DNA of 64,000 bases from DATFNI01 sp963787205 (GCA_963787205.1 CAWBCD010000015.1:124001-188000), one strand, 5' to 3'; counted from the first letter of the stretch, positions 25,151-34,662 are shown. Numbers and translations are program-made. The notes: generated by a model not told the origin, from the sequence alone.

Positions 25151-26969
25151 AAGCGATAAACAAAAAAAAATATCGAATTCAGATAAAGCCGTCGATAGAG
25201 CTCTTTACCGGCGGCTTTATCAATTTATAGCCCCCTTTAGATGGTGGGTGGGACTGGCATTGCTGCTTACCGTTTTCGCAGCATTTCTGGGACCATTACG
25301 TCCCTATCTGATTGGCATTGCGCTTGATAAGTACGTTTCCAGCGGCGATGTGCCTGGATTAGTTCGCATCATTTTCTACATACTTGCTGCCCTGCTGGGC
25401 GAGTCTCTGATGTTGGTCGGAAATACTTATCTGACAAACTGGATTGGGCAGGGAGTACTCTACAGCATGCGCAACGCTGTATTCCGGAAGATCCAGAGCC
25501 TGCATGTGCAATATTTTGACCGTAATCCTTTGGGGCGGTTGATCACCCGGACTACAAATGATATTGAGGCGATAGACGATCTTGTCTCGAACGGGGTCGT
25601 GAACATGATGGGAGATCTGCTGCGCATTCTCTTCATCGTGTTTTTCATGCTGAAGATGAACTGGGAGCTCACCCTGGTTGCGTTGTCGGTGATGCCTCTG
25701 CTTATTTATTTTTCCTTTTTGTTCAAGAAAAAGGTCAGGGTTTCCTTCCTCAACGTTCGCGATCAAATTGCCCGGATCAATTCCTTTATACAGGAACACA
25801 TCAACGGGATGAGCATTGTACAGCTGTTCAACCGATCACGGCGGGAAGCGGATCGTTTCAGCAAGATCAATGCCGGACACCGCAACGCGTACATACAAAC
25901 GATCTTCTATTTTGCTCTATTCTGGCCTGCAGTTGAATTGATATCCACCATTAGCATCGCCCTCGTTGTCTGGTATGGTGGTGCCAAGGCCCTTTCCGGC
26001 ACCGTTACTTTTGGTGTTCTGGTTGCATTTATCCAATACGTACGCCAGTTCTTTCAACCGATTCGGGACCTCTCCGAAAAATACAACACCCTGCAGAGTG
26101 CTATGGCCGCCAGTGAACGGATTTTTGGGGTCCTGGAAACGAAGAACAAAATTGTTGAGAAACAGAATCCCATATCAATTACCCGGCCACAGGGGCATAT
26201 CGAGTTTCGTGATGTTTGGTTTCGCTATCGTCCCGAGGATGGCGATGTATTACGCAATGTTTCCTTCGAGGCAAAACCGGGGGACACCGTGGCTATCGTC
26301 GGTGCCACGGGTGCAGGAAAAACCACTATCATTAACCTGCTGAATCGTTTTTATGATATACAGAAAGGTGAGATCCTGGTGGATGGGATCGATATTCGTG
26401 ACTTGAGAGTCGCCGATTTACGGTCGCAGATGGGACTTGTGATGCAGGATAATACATTGTTCTCCGGCACGGTTATGGACAATATAACACTGGGAAATCC
26501 TGCCATTGATACCGAAAAAGTGATTGAAGCCGCCCGGCTGGTGGAAGCCGACAGTTTTATTGAGCGGCTCCCGGGAGAATATGATTTCATGCTGGCCGAA
26601 CGTGGATCTTCATTATCAATGGGACAACGACAACTTCTTTGTCTGATGCGTGCGCTGGTCTATGATTCACGGATACTCATTCTTGACGAAGCCACTTCAA
26701 ATGTCGACTCGGAAACGGAGGAAAAGGTAAGCCGGGCTGTCAACCTTTTGATGAGTGATCGCACCTCCATTGTCATCGCACACCGGCTCTCAACCATTCA
26801 GCATGCCGACCAGATTCTGGTTATGCACAAAGGGGAGATACGGGAACGGGGTACCCATCAGAGCTTGCTGAAAAACAAAGAGGGCATCTATCGCAAGCTT
26901 TATGAATTGCAGTATAAGGATCAGCTGCTGAAACAGAAGAGCAAAAGAGCGGTTGAGACGGAGCAATGA
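25131..26969 (+). CDS. ABC exporter half-transporter, catalytic partner
   Basis: 612 residues. N-terminal membrane domain (about 30-340), then ATPase domain: Walker A GATGAGKTT, signature LSMGQRQLL (second Gly of LSGGQ is Met), canonical Walker B ILILDEATSNVD with the catalytic Glu. The signature change pairs with the degenerate Walker B of the 21948 gene: the two altered elements would meet at one site and leave the other canonical. So the two form one heterodimeric exporter although an RNase Z gene lies between them. Starts inside the end of the RNase Z gene. Confidence 0.88.
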   Translation: MTSTGSKSDKQKKISNSDKAVDRALYRRLYQFIAPFRWWVGLALLLTVFAAFLGPLRPYLIGIALDKYVSSGDVPGLVRIIFYILAALLGESLMLVGNTYLTNWIGQGVLYSMRNAVFRKIQSLHVQYFDRNPLGRLITRTTNDIEAIDDLVSNGVVNMMGDLLRILFIVFFMLKMNWELTLVALSVMPLLIYFSFLFKKKVRVSFLNVRDQIARINSFIQEHINGMSIVQLFNRSRREADRFSKINAGHRNAYIQTIFYFALFWPAVELISTISIALVVWYGGAKALSGTVTFGVLVAFIQYVRQFFQPIRDLSEKYNTLQSAMAASERIFGVLETKNKIVEKQNPISITRPQGHIEFRDVWFRYRPEDGDVLRNVSFEAKPGDTVAIVGATGAGKTTIINLLNRFYDIQKGEILVDGIDIRDLRVADLRSQMGLVMQDNTLFSGTVMDNITLGNPAIDTEKVIEAARLVEADSFIERLPGEYDFMLAERGSSLSMGQRQLLCLMRALVYDSRILILDEATSNVDSETEEKVSRAVNLLMSDRTSIVIAHRLSTIQHADQILVMHKGEIRERGTHQSLLKNKEGIYRKLYELQYKDQLLKQKSKRAVETEQ

Positions 26970-27146
26970 TCAGTTACCAGTAAACAGTTATCAGTATTCT
27001 CGTTACGTAGTTCTGTCTGGTATTTCTCCGAGGCTTCAGGATGCATGGTAACATCTTTTGATTTGCGATGGATCGATGGACCGATTTTAGAATTGCGATA
27101 TAGTTTAGCATTCTCGTCACGAAGTTCTGCTCAGAATGATCTGAGA
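26968..27146. repeat. intergenic repeats of two types
   Basis: 26968-26998 contains CAGTTACCAGTAAACAGTTATCAGT, a CAGT-rich repeat also present near 48950 and 54105. Next, direct repeats ATTCTCGTTACGTAGTTCTG (from 26997) and ATTCTCGTCACGAAGTTCTG (from 27110) flank about 90 bases. No coding sequence is seen. Confidence 0.5.
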
Positions 27147-27187
27147 GATTGTTTTTCAACAGAACTATTATCTACACCTGGATAATA

Positions 27188-27814
27188 TCACACCTTTTTA
27201 CCCACGTAGATCAGATATTCCCACAATCCTCCATAGGCCTTCTTAACATCGCAGGAAACGGGCTTGAAGAATTTATTGAGAACCGGAAGAAGATGGTCAT
27301 CCATACGTACGTGATTTATTCCCATCCATTTTCTGAAAGCAGGATGATCTGTTCGCATAAAATCAACGACAGCGATTTTCCCTTTCGGACTGACATGTTG
27401 GTGGGCATTTTGAAGCGATTCATACCATCCCGGATTCATCATGCTCAATGAATAGGAGAACAGAACAAGGTCAAAATGCCTGCCCGGGAAAAGATCGTTC
27501 TGATAATAAGTTCCCAATAACTCTGCGGGTTTTTTTAAGCGCCGGTTTTTCTTACGCGCCTTACGAAGCATGTCCTCGGATATATCGACACCGGTCAATT
27601 CTGCCCGGGGGTATTTTTGATGGAGATAATGGAGGTTAATGCCCGTTCCGCAGCCTACTTCGAGAATACGGCTGTCATCAATGCTTTCGTCGAGATATTT
27701 CGTAATGATCCGTTTCCTGCCGAACAGGAAAGTCCACCGGGTCAGATCATAAATGGCCGAATGAAACCGGTAGTAGAACTGCAGGTTTTGTATGGTTTGT
27801 TCAGAAGTTGGCAT
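27188..27814 (-). CDS. btaB: SAM-dependent methyltransferase, likely BtaB for betaine lipid
   Basis: 208 residues, class I methyltransferase. SAM motif I LEVGCGTGINLHYL (about 50-63), acidic motif II TGVDISEDMLRKA, and post motif LFSYSLSMM. It begins 14 bases inside the btaA gene, so translation is coupled. In the betaine lipid pathway BtaB adds three methyl groups to the amino acid head made by BtaA, giving diacylglyceryl-N,N,N-trimethylhomoserine. Assignment rests on the BtaA neighbour. Confidence 0.82.
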   Translation of the reverse strand: MPTSEQTIQNLQFYYRFHSAIYDLTRWTFLFGRKRIITKYLDESIDDSRILEVGCGTGINLHYLHQKYPRAELTGVDISEDMLRKARKKNRRLKKPAELLGTYYQNDLFPGRHFDLVLFSYSLSMMNPGWYESLQNAHQHVSPKGKIAVVDFMRTDHPAFRKWMGINHVRMDDHLLPVLNKFFKPVSCDVKKAYGGLWEYLIYVGKKV

Positions 27815-28994
27815 AATCCGTTACCTCTGCAAGATGTAAGCTTCCGTATGTACCTACCCGGTCGGTGCTGTGCAGATTCTGCGTCAGTTCGGGGTGAAAT
27901 CGTAAATGCGAATTAATCGATTTCGGGATGAAATCCAGCTCATTTGCTGCTGTTCTCTGAATAATTTGGGTGCCCGGCCGGCTGTTCTTCAAAATCAGGT
28001 TCCATTCCTTAAGCAGCAGGTCGGGGCGCTGTTCCGCCATCCAGTCCTGGTGGTCCAGCAGATTGTAATGTGTGATAGTTTGGTCCGATTGCTCCAGAAA
28101 AGACTCGAATGTGTCATTACTGATGTGTACCCTGTCGACCATCTTGCGAAGTAACGGGTAATTTTCCTTTTTGAGATAATTCGGGCAGCAAGCCGATGTA
28201 TACTGTCCTATCAGATAAACGCGCCAGAAATAGTTGTCGTGGATCGGAATCTGGGTAAAAACAAACCGTAGCGAGTCGCGGATAAAACCATACAGTCCGC
28301 CATCATACCGGTACTTGATCAAATCGATCTGAGGACGAGGCACTCCAAGCAGCGACATTGTGATTGTAAGCCGCACGATCTGCCGGCTGAATTTATTCCA
28401 GAGGCGTGGTTCGATCTGGTCATACCAGAGTCTTTGTTCACCGATATCCTGCGAATTCAGCAACTGCAGGATCAATTGCCACAGGTGGCTGTCCCGTTTC
28501 AGATATCGATGTACCGTCCAGGCCAGTGTTCCGGCTGTTCCGCGGAAATAGAAGGTTCGGCGTCTGTTGTTGGGCTCGAAATAGAAATAGTGGGTATCCC
28601 AGAAATGCTGGGCATAATCGGGTAATTCAGGTCGCAGGACATCATGGTAAATTTCCTTGATGCGAATGTGCCGTCCCTTTCCAAAAAGGCGGAAAAAATC
28701 GGAATACGAGAGATGTTCGATGGCTTTCAGGCGCAGTGCGAGAAGCGCATTTTGCCGGGAATTTACGTCAACAGCAAAGATTTGTTTGGGTTGGTCCAGC
28801 AGGTAATCGAGAACATTACAGCCTGCCCCGGTGATCATCAGAATGGAACTGTTGGCGTCAATTTGTAATAGCTGGCGGTCGATCCGGGGATCTTCCCAAC
28901 TGGTATTGTAAATGAGGTTGTTTTGATGGATGAGCCGGAAAAAATAGTCTCGTGTCTGGTTCGAGATCGTAGGGGTTGAAGACTTGCTGATCAT
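27801..28994 (-). CDS. btaA: BtaA-type 3-amino-3-carboxypropyl transferase (betaine lipid, DUF3419)
   Basis: 397 residues. Family signature IYNTSWEDPRIDRQLLQI (about 29-46), SAM-binding ILMITGAGCNVLDYL, IFAVDVNSRQNALLALRL, and a central region with TFYFRGTAGTLA. BtaA moves the aminocarboxypropyl group of SAM to diacylglycerol, giving diacylglycerylhomoserine; btaB follows, overlapping by 14 bases. Betaine lipids usually replace phospholipids when phosphate is short. No phosphate regulator site was identified. Confidence 0.87.
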   Translation of the reverse strand: MISKSSTPTISNQTRDYFFRLIHQNNLIYNTSWEDPRIDRQLLQIDANSSILMITGAGCNVLDYLLDQPKQIFAVDVNSRQNALLALRLKAIEHLSYSDFFRLFGKGRHIRIKEIYHDVLRPELPDYAQHFWDTHYFYFEPNNRRRTFYFRGTAGTLAWTVHRYLKRDSHLWQLILQLLNSQDIGEQRLWYDQIEPRLWNKFSRQIVRLTITMSLLGVPRPQIDLIKYRYDGGLYGFIRDSLRFVFTQIPIHDNYFWRVYLIGQYTSACCPNYLKKENYPLLRKMVDRVHISNDTFESFLEQSDQTITHYNLLDHQDWMAEQRPDLLLKEWNLILKNSRPGTQIIQRTAANELDFIPKSINSHLRFHPELTQNLHSTDRVGTYGSLHLAEVTDYANF

Positions 28995-29062
28995 GCCGTA
29001 ATAATCCGCTTTGTTGTAATGATATGTTCATTAACGCAGGCAAGATAGCGATATTCCCCTGT

Positions 29063-29890
29063 TCAGAAACTCATCACCTTAGAATATAACAATTTCTTTA
29101 CCTCAGCCGGGGTATTGGGCGGCAGGCTGTAATAGAATTCCGCTTTTATATCACCCTCGTTGAACCGATAGATGGAATTATCCGGTTGTCGAAGGATTTC
29201 ATATCCGGCTGAATGCATAATGGCAGCGGGAGCGCAGAGATCCCAGTAAGCCGTCTCGCGGTACGTAACGTATCCGTTTGACATGCCAAAGAGTGGAGCC
29301 AGCATGTCAACCTGTTCTCCGACATATGGATGTCGTTTTATACCGAACTCATCCAAAAGAGTCTGCTTCAATTCCTGATCGGGACGTTTGAGAATGATGG
29401 AGGGATCACTTTTCGGCTCATCCGGCCAGGGAGCTGCCTGCATGGGAGTTTCGATGCCATTTTTGTCAATACTCCAAACCCCTGTTTCAATATTACCTGC
29501 TATGAGTAAACCGGAGGATGGCTTGTAGCAAATTCCCATGGATGGGACACCATTCAGACAAAGGCCAATGAGAATAAAAAAGTTGTCTTTGCCGGAAACG
29601 AACTGCCTCGTGCCATCGATGGGATCGACAAACCACAGCCGTTCGGCTCCAACCGGGTATTCTTTTGATTCGGATTCCTCACCTACAATAAGTTCCCCGG
29701 GGAAATGCTGCTGCAGGATATCAATGAAGTAACTGTTTGCCCAGATATCGGCATTGCTAACCGGTGAATCGTCTGGCTTTTGCATAACCCTGAAACCGGG
29801 TTCCTCTCTCATTTTAATGACTTGATTTCCGGCGGTCTTCAAATAGGGCAATAGTTGTTGTATTCTTTTATCAAAATCTATCTTAGTCAT
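29063..29890 (-). CDS. cysQ: 3'(2'),5'-bisphosphate nucleotidase, CysQ type
   Basis: 275 residues, inositol-monophosphatase fold. Metal-binding motifs: IVGEESESKEY, WFVDPIDGTRQFV (the DPIDGT signature, about residues 89-95), and late WDLCAPAAIMHSAG. These fit CysQ, which dephosphorylates PAP from sulfur assimilation. A general inositol-phosphatase activity cannot be excluded. Confidence 0.83.
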   Translation of the reverse strand: MTKIDFDKRIQQLLPYLKTAGNQVIKMREEPGFRVMQKPDDSPVSNADIWANSYFIDILQQHFPGELIVGEESESKEYPVGAERLWFVDPIDGTRQFVSGKDNFFILIGLCLNGVPSMGICYKPSSGLLIAGNIETGVWSIDKNGIETPMQAAPWPDEPKSDPSIILKRPDQELKQTLLDEFGIKRHPYVGEQVDMLAPLFGMSNGYVTYRETAYWDLCAPAAIMHSAGYEILRQPDNSIYRFNEGDIKAEFYYSLPPNTPAEVKKLLYSKVMSF

Positions 29891-29940
29891 AAAATGTATT
29901 TAATAGTGGTTCACAGATCCTATTGATGAATTGAGTACAT

Positions 29941-30098
29941 TGAAACTTGAAAATTAGAAATTTGAATTTGGTCAACATTTCCAAGTTTAGATTCTCATTA
30001 CTAAAAAATCACTCTAATTATCACACATTAAAAATGCGCTGCCAAACTCCTCGTGTCCAATTCTCTAATTTCCAATTTCTGATCTCTAATTTCTATTA
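29941..30098. repeat. AATTAGAAATT-type inverted repeat
   Basis: Left arm near 29946-29970 (TTGAAAATTAGAAATTTGAA) and right arm near 30057-30093 (AATTCTCTAATTTCCAATTTC, then CTCTAATTTCTATTA) pair imperfectly around about 90 bases. It fills most of the gap 29891-30189; no other gene is visible there. Confidence 0.5.
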
Positions 30099-30189
30099 AC
30101 TGTGAAAAGTGAATGCACATAATAGCCTTTTGTGTTCCGTATATTGAATATGACAAGATAACGGAAATTGATCATAAAAAATTTGGACT

Positions 30190-30345
30190 ATGAGTACTCC
30201 GAAAGATTTGAAAAGACAGACCAAACACGGATACAGGAAAGCAAGACGTTATGTGAGGGCAAACCCGGAAACGGGACTAATTGTAAGTCTGGTTGGTGGT
30301 TTTACGCTGGGCTTATTAATTTCCGCATTGATTCGTCCAAAATAG
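30190..30345 (+). CDS. small DUF883-like membrane-anchored protein
   Basis: 51 residues, starting MSTPKDLKRQTKHGYRKARR and ending in one membrane segment with a Gly-spaced face (ETGLIVSLVGGFTLGLLISA). A segment of the form YVRANPETGL before the helix is typical of the C-terminus of DUF883/ElaB/YqjD proteins, which are membrane-anchored and stress-linked. It is shorter than E. coli homologues (about 100). A longer overlapping frame shows no family features and was rejected. No strong ribosome site is seen. Confidence 0.6.
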   Translation: MSTPKDLKRQTKHGYRKARRYVRANPETGLIVSLVGGFTLGLLISALIRPK

Positions 30346-30495
30346 TGGTTGATCGTTCCATATCAACGCCCTCAGTGGGACTGTTTGAGTGGTGTCTGAA
30401 AAATCAGAAAATTGTTATCGCCGATTAGACAAACAGGTAATGTTCGCCGGGACGGATTAAAGCAATTAATAAATCAATAAGAAAGGAATAATACT

Positions 30496-31615
30496 TTGTC
30501 ACAGACGGAAGTACTTTTCACAACCGAACAATTGTCCGGATTGTTCCAGCGCGTGGATGCGCTGAGGAGGTATCTTTGACTATGATAATCGCAAAAATAG
30601 GATAAAAGAACTCGAGGATCAGGCTCAACAACCCGGATTCTGGGATGATGCCGATCATGCCCAGGCCATCATGAAAGAACTCAATGATGAGAAAGAGTGG
30701 ATTCAGTCGTGGGATGATATGGATGAGTTGCGCCAAAGTATCCAGGTTTTCAGGGAATTTCTGAAGGAAGGCGAGGACGTTGCCGACGACCTGAATAAGG
30801 AAGTGGAACGGCTGAAGTCGCGCGTGGAAAACCTTGAGCTGAAAAATATGCTTCAGGGCGAGGATGACCACCGCGATGCGATCCTGACCATCAATCCTGG
30901 TGCCGGTGGTACGGAAAGCCAGGATTGGGCACAGATGTTATACCGGATGTATGTGCGTTGGGGCGAACGAAACGGGTATGCAGTCAGCACCCTGGAGTTT
31001 CAACCGGGAGATGTGGCAGGCATTAAAAGTGCTACCATCGAGTTTAAGGGTAACTTTGCTTTTGGGTACCTCAAGGCTGAGGTCGGCGTCCATCGTCTGG
31101 TACGGATATCACCGTTCGACAGCAATGCCAGACGTCATACCTCGTTTTGTTCAGTATTTGTCTACCCCGTAGTCGATGACAACATCGAGATCGACCTGAA
31201 CCCCGATGACATCGAGCTACAGCGTTTCCACTCGAGCGGCAAGGGCGGACAGAACGTTAATAAGGTTGAGACGGGCGTTCGGCTTATATGGACCGGAAAA
31301 CTGTCGGATGGCTCATCTGAACGAGTTGTTGCCGAATGTCAACAGGAACGTTCGCAGTTGCAGAACCGCGAGAAGGCCATGCAGATGCTTAAATCGCGTG
31401 TTTACCAGTTGGAACAACGCATACGGGATGCCGCCCGTAGCGAACTCGAATCGACGAAGAAAGCCAATGAATGGGGATCACAAATCAGGTCCTATGTAAT
31501 GCATCCGTATAATATGGTCAAAGACCACCGCACTGAACATGAAACGTCCAACGTTAGTGCTGTGATGGATGGGGAACTGGACGATTTCATCAAAGCTTAC
31601 CTGATGAGTGAATGA
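30496..31615 (+). CDS. prfB: peptide chain release factor 2 with programmed +1 frameshift
   Basis: Frame zero starts at TTG 30496 after AGAAAGGA and runs 27 codons to CTT TGA at 30574-30579. Moving +1 gives 372 residues in total, usual for RF2. SPF stop-recognition tripeptide in RISPFDSNARR and catalytic GGQ in SGKGGQNVNKVETG. RF2 ends translation at TGA and TAA. Low RF2 raises frameshifting and so RF2 synthesis. Stop overlaps the nadB start (ATGA). Confidence 0.93.
30565..30580 (+). promoter_or_regulatory. prfB programmed frameshift signal
   Basis: AGGAGG internal Shine-Dalgarno element (30565-30570), then TAT CTT TGA C, the classic slippery site. The ribosome pauses at the TGA and the Leu tRNA slips +1 so that GAC is read next. 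Confidence 0.95.
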
Positions 31616-33201
31616 AACACGAGTACGATTTCCTGATCATAGGCAGCGGTGCTGCGGGACTGAGTTATGCATTGAAGGTAGCGGACCATGGTCGCGTGTG
31701 CATTATCACAAAAAAAGAAAAGTCCGAGGCGAATACCAATTACGCACAGGGCGGAATTGCCGCGGTTATGCTGCCGGATGACAGCATACGGCAGCATGTT
31801 GAGGATACGCTTGTGGCAGGTGCGGGACTTTGTAACCGTGAGGCAGTAGAACAGATTGTACGTGAAGGGCCGGGCAAGGTCCGTGAGATGATTGAGATGG
31901 GCGTTCAATTCTCGCACTCTCAAAAAGGGAACCTGGATCTGGGTAGAGAAGGTGGCCACTCGGCAAATCGCATCGTTCATGCCAAGGATACCACTGGTCA
32001 TGAAATCGAGCGGGTATTGCTCGATCGTGTCCATGAGCATCCAAATATCAGCATGTTTGAACACCATTTTGCCCTGGAGCTGATCACGGAGCACCATCTT
32101 GGCCGGCGTGTTACCCGATATGACGAAGATATTCACTGTTTTGGTGCCTATGTTCTCGATATCGAGGCCAACCGCGTCGATGTTTACCTTGCCAGGGTAA
32201 CATTACTGGCTTCCGGAGGATCCGGTCAGGTCTACCTGCATACGACCAACCCGGATGTGGCTACCGGAGATGGTGTGGCAATGGCTTACCGTGCCAAGGC
32301 AAGAGTGGCCAATATGGAGTTTTTCCAGTTTCATCCTACGACTTTGTGTCTTCCGGATGCCAGTTCTTTCCTGATTTCGGAAGCGGTACGTGGTCATGGC
32401 GGGATACTGAAAAACAAGAAGGGGGAAGCCTTTATGAAGCAGTACGATGAGCGCGCCGATCTCGCACCACGCGACATCGTGGCACGTTCCATCGACGATC
32501 AGCTCAAAAAATCAGGCAACGACTGTGTTTTCCTTGATGTGACCCATCTCGATTCGGGCGATATCCGGTCACGTTTCCCTCATATCTATAACACATGTCT
32601 TACGTTCGGCTTGGATATCACCAAAGAATTTATTCCGGTCGTTCCGGCGGCTCATTATCAGTGCGGCGGTGTGCTTACAGATCTGGATGGAAGGACCACC
32701 ATCAACGGGTTGCTGGCCTGCGGCGAAGTGGCATGCACCGGTGTTCATGGGGCCAACCGGCTGGCCTCCAATAGCCTGCTTGAGGCTGCCGTCTTTGCGG
32801 ATCATGCGGCCATTGCTGCCATCGAATATGTAAAATCGGTATCGGGCAAGGTGGATGTTCCGGAATGGGATGCCAGCGGTACGTTCGATACCGATGAGTG
32901 GATTCTGATCTCGCATAACCGGCTTGAACTGAAACAGATCATGTGGGACTACGTGGGTATCGTTAGAAGTACTCATCGTCTCGAGCGTGCTTTTCGCAGG
33001 ACCAAATTAATCTACGATGAAGTTGAGGATTTTTACGAACGAAACAGGGTGAGTGTGCCACTTTGTGAGTTGCGTAATATGATTGCCGTTGCCTACCTGA
33101 TTATACGTTCGGCGATGCAACGGCGGGAAAGCCGTGGTCTTCATTATACCACGGATCATCCGGAAACATCGGAAGCAGAGAAACGATACACCTTGGTTTG
33201 A
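31612..33201 (+). CDS. nadB: L-aspartate oxidase
   Basis: 529 residues. FAD-binding IIGSGAAGLSYAL (7-19), substrate-region TNYAQGGIAAV, the GGHSANRIVHAKDTTG motif, then GGSGQVY and VPAAHYQCGGVLTDLDGRT with the catalytic residues of the succinate-dehydrogenase flavoprotein family. It oxidises aspartate to iminoaspartate in NAD synthesis. ATGA overlap with prfB indicates coupling. nadA and nadC are not in the window. Confidence 0.93.
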   Translation: MKHEYDFLIIGSGAAGLSYALKVADHGRVCIITKKEKSEANTNYAQGGIAAVMLPDDSIRQHVEDTLVAGAGLCNREAVEQIVREGPGKVREMIEMGVQFSHSQKGNLDLGREGGHSANRIVHAKDTTGHEIERVLLDRVHEHPNISMFEHHFALELITEHHLGRRVTRYDEDIHCFGAYVLDIEANRVDVYLARVTLLASGGSGQVYLHTTNPDVATGDGVAMAYRAKARVANMEFFQFHPTTLCLPDASSFLISEAVRGHGGILKNKKGEAFMKQYDERADLAPRDIVARSIDDQLKKSGNDCVFLDVTHLDSGDIRSRFPHIYNTCLTFGLDITKEFIPVVPAAHYQCGGVLTDLDGRTTINGLLACGEVACTGVHGANRLASNSLLEAAVFADHAAIAAIEYVKSVSGKVDVPEWDASGTFDTDEWILISHNRLELKQIMWDYVGIVRSTHRLERAFRRTKLIYDEVEDFYERNRVSVPLCELRNMIAVAYLIIRSAMQRRESRGLHYTTDHPETSEAEKRYTLV

Positions 33202-33323
33202 AGTACTTAGAGTTTGAAGAAAATCGATTGTCATGACTTTCCTCCTGACATTATTAAAATTTCCTGGAAGAAATCTAACTTTAAGTACTTTAGGCACTCC
33301 AAGTACTCCTAAGTATTCTTAAT
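33202..33323. repeat. AAGTACTT-type intergenic repeat
   Basis: Left part TTGAAGTACTTAGAGTTTG (about 33198-33216) and right part TTTAAGTACTTTAGGCACTCC then AAGTACTCCTAAGTATTC (33280-33319) are mutual inverted/direct copies. It fills the whole gap between nadB and coaE. Confidence 0.5.
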
Positions 33324-33929
33324 ATGATCAAAGCAGGCGTCACAGGTGGAATTGGCAGCGGTAAAACAACGGTTTGCAGCGAATGGGAATCGCTGGGGGC
33401 GAACGTGGTTTATGCGGATGATCTCGCCAAGGACCTGATGACCCATGACAAAAAACTACGTGATGCGATCATGTCTGTATTCGGCGGTGATGCCTACGAC
33501 AAAAATGGACACCTGAATCGTGAATACCTTGCCAGAGAAGCTTTTCATAGAGGACGTGTTGAAGAATTGAACAGGCTGGTGCATCCACGTGTTAAGGAGG
33601 AAGTGAAACGGCTTGCAGCCGAAGCGGAAAAGGAGGGATTCCCGGTGTTCGTGGAAGAAGCAGCACTGTTGCTCAATGAAGGTCGCCCCGAACATTTGGA
33701 TGTGATTATACTGGTCGAGGCCCCGGAAGAAGAACGAATTGACAGGGTTAGTATCCGGGATGAAACGGATTCCGAACGGGTAAAGGCCCGGATACAACGT
33801 CAGGCTGATCCTAAACAACTCCGGATTTATGCCGATTACATTATTGTAAATGATGGATCTATGGACGAGCTTATTGACAGATCCAGATCGTTATATCAAA
33901 CCCTGTTGCATACCGAAGCCTCAAGATGA
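33324..33929 (+). CDS. coaE: dephospho-CoA kinase
   Basis: 201 residues. P-loop GVTGGIGSGKTTV (5-17), AD-D motif VVYADDLAKDL, lid region IDRVSIRDE and RIQRQ, all matching CoaE. It adds the last phosphate to make coenzyme A from dephospho-CoA with ATP. The stop overlaps the start of the GNAT gene by four bases (ATGA). Confidence 0.93.
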   Translation: MIKAGVTGGIGSGKTTVCSEWESLGANVVYADDLAKDLMTHDKKLRDAIMSVFGGDAYDKNGHLNREYLAREAFHRGRVEELNRLVHPRVKEEVKRLAAEAEKEGFPVFVEEAALLLNEGRPEHLDVIILVEAPEEERIDRVSIRDETDSERVKARIQRQADPKQLRIYADYIIVNDGSMDELIDRSRSLYQTLLHTEASR

Positions 33930-34534
33930 ATATCACGGTTGATTCGGATATTTCCCTGACCCTGTTTGAAAGAACGCAAACAGTGGAATTATTCCATCTG
34001 GTATCATTTAACCGCGATCATCTCAAAAACTGGGAACGGTGGATCATTAATATGACGACACTGGCAGCCACCCAGTATTTCATCGATCAGAATAGGCGTC
34101 TGTTTGAGGAATTGTCGGATTCTGAAAATCAAAAAAGAAATCATCCAGGATTTCAGTTTGGAGTCATTCACGACAAGAAAATTATCGGTCTGGTTGGATT
34201 TCAGGGATTGCATCTCACCGATCATGCCTGTGCTCTTGGATACTGGATTGATCAGCGATGCGAAGGCAGGGGATTTGTAACGCGATCGTGCGAGGCGCTT
34301 ATTGATTACGCGTTTACCGAACTTGAGATGAACAGGATAGAAATACAATGTGCGGTGGATAACAATCGGAGCCGGAAGGTAGCCGAACGCCTGGGTTTCC
34401 GTCAGGAGGCGCGTCTTTCAGAGGTGGAATTCAGTGACGGAACATATATCGATCATTATCTGTACAGGGTACTTAGGAGAGAGTGGGAAGAAGAATCGGA
34501 ATCCAAAATTTTCAGTAAGCAGTTACCTCGTTAA
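33926..34534 (+). CDS. RimJ/RimL-type GNAT acetyltransferase
   Basis: 202 residues. GNAT acetyl-CoA motif as RCEGRGFVTRSCEALIDYA, followed by ELEMNRIEIQCAVDNNRSRKVAERLGF, the typical RimJ/RimL C-terminal pattern. Such enzymes acetylate ribosomal protein N-termini or other amines. The substrate is not predictable. Translationally coupled to coaE. Confidence 0.87.
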   Translation: MNITVDSDISLTLFERTQTVELFHLVSFNRDHLKNWERWIINMTTLAATQYFIDQNRRLFEELSDSENQKRNHPGFQFGVIHDKKIIGLVGFQGLHLTDHACALGYWIDQRCEGRGFVTRSCEALIDYAFTELEMNRIEIQCAVDNNRSRKVAERLGFRQEARLSEVEFSDGTYIDHYLYRVLRREWEEESESKIFSKQLPR

Positions 34535-34662
34535 TAGTAGTTAGTTTTTCTTTCATAAACAGATACGTGCAAAATTAATATTTGAAAGGGATGCCAGAGA
34601 GATCATAAAGCTATTCAGGATGAGGCAGATCAGTTGTCTTATATAAAAAGAAATCGTAACAT

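Noticed and set aside
30168..30428. 86-codon frame over the small DUF883-like gene
   Set aside because: Its protein has no recognisable feature, while the overlapping 51-residue frame encodes a coherent charged head plus membrane helix.
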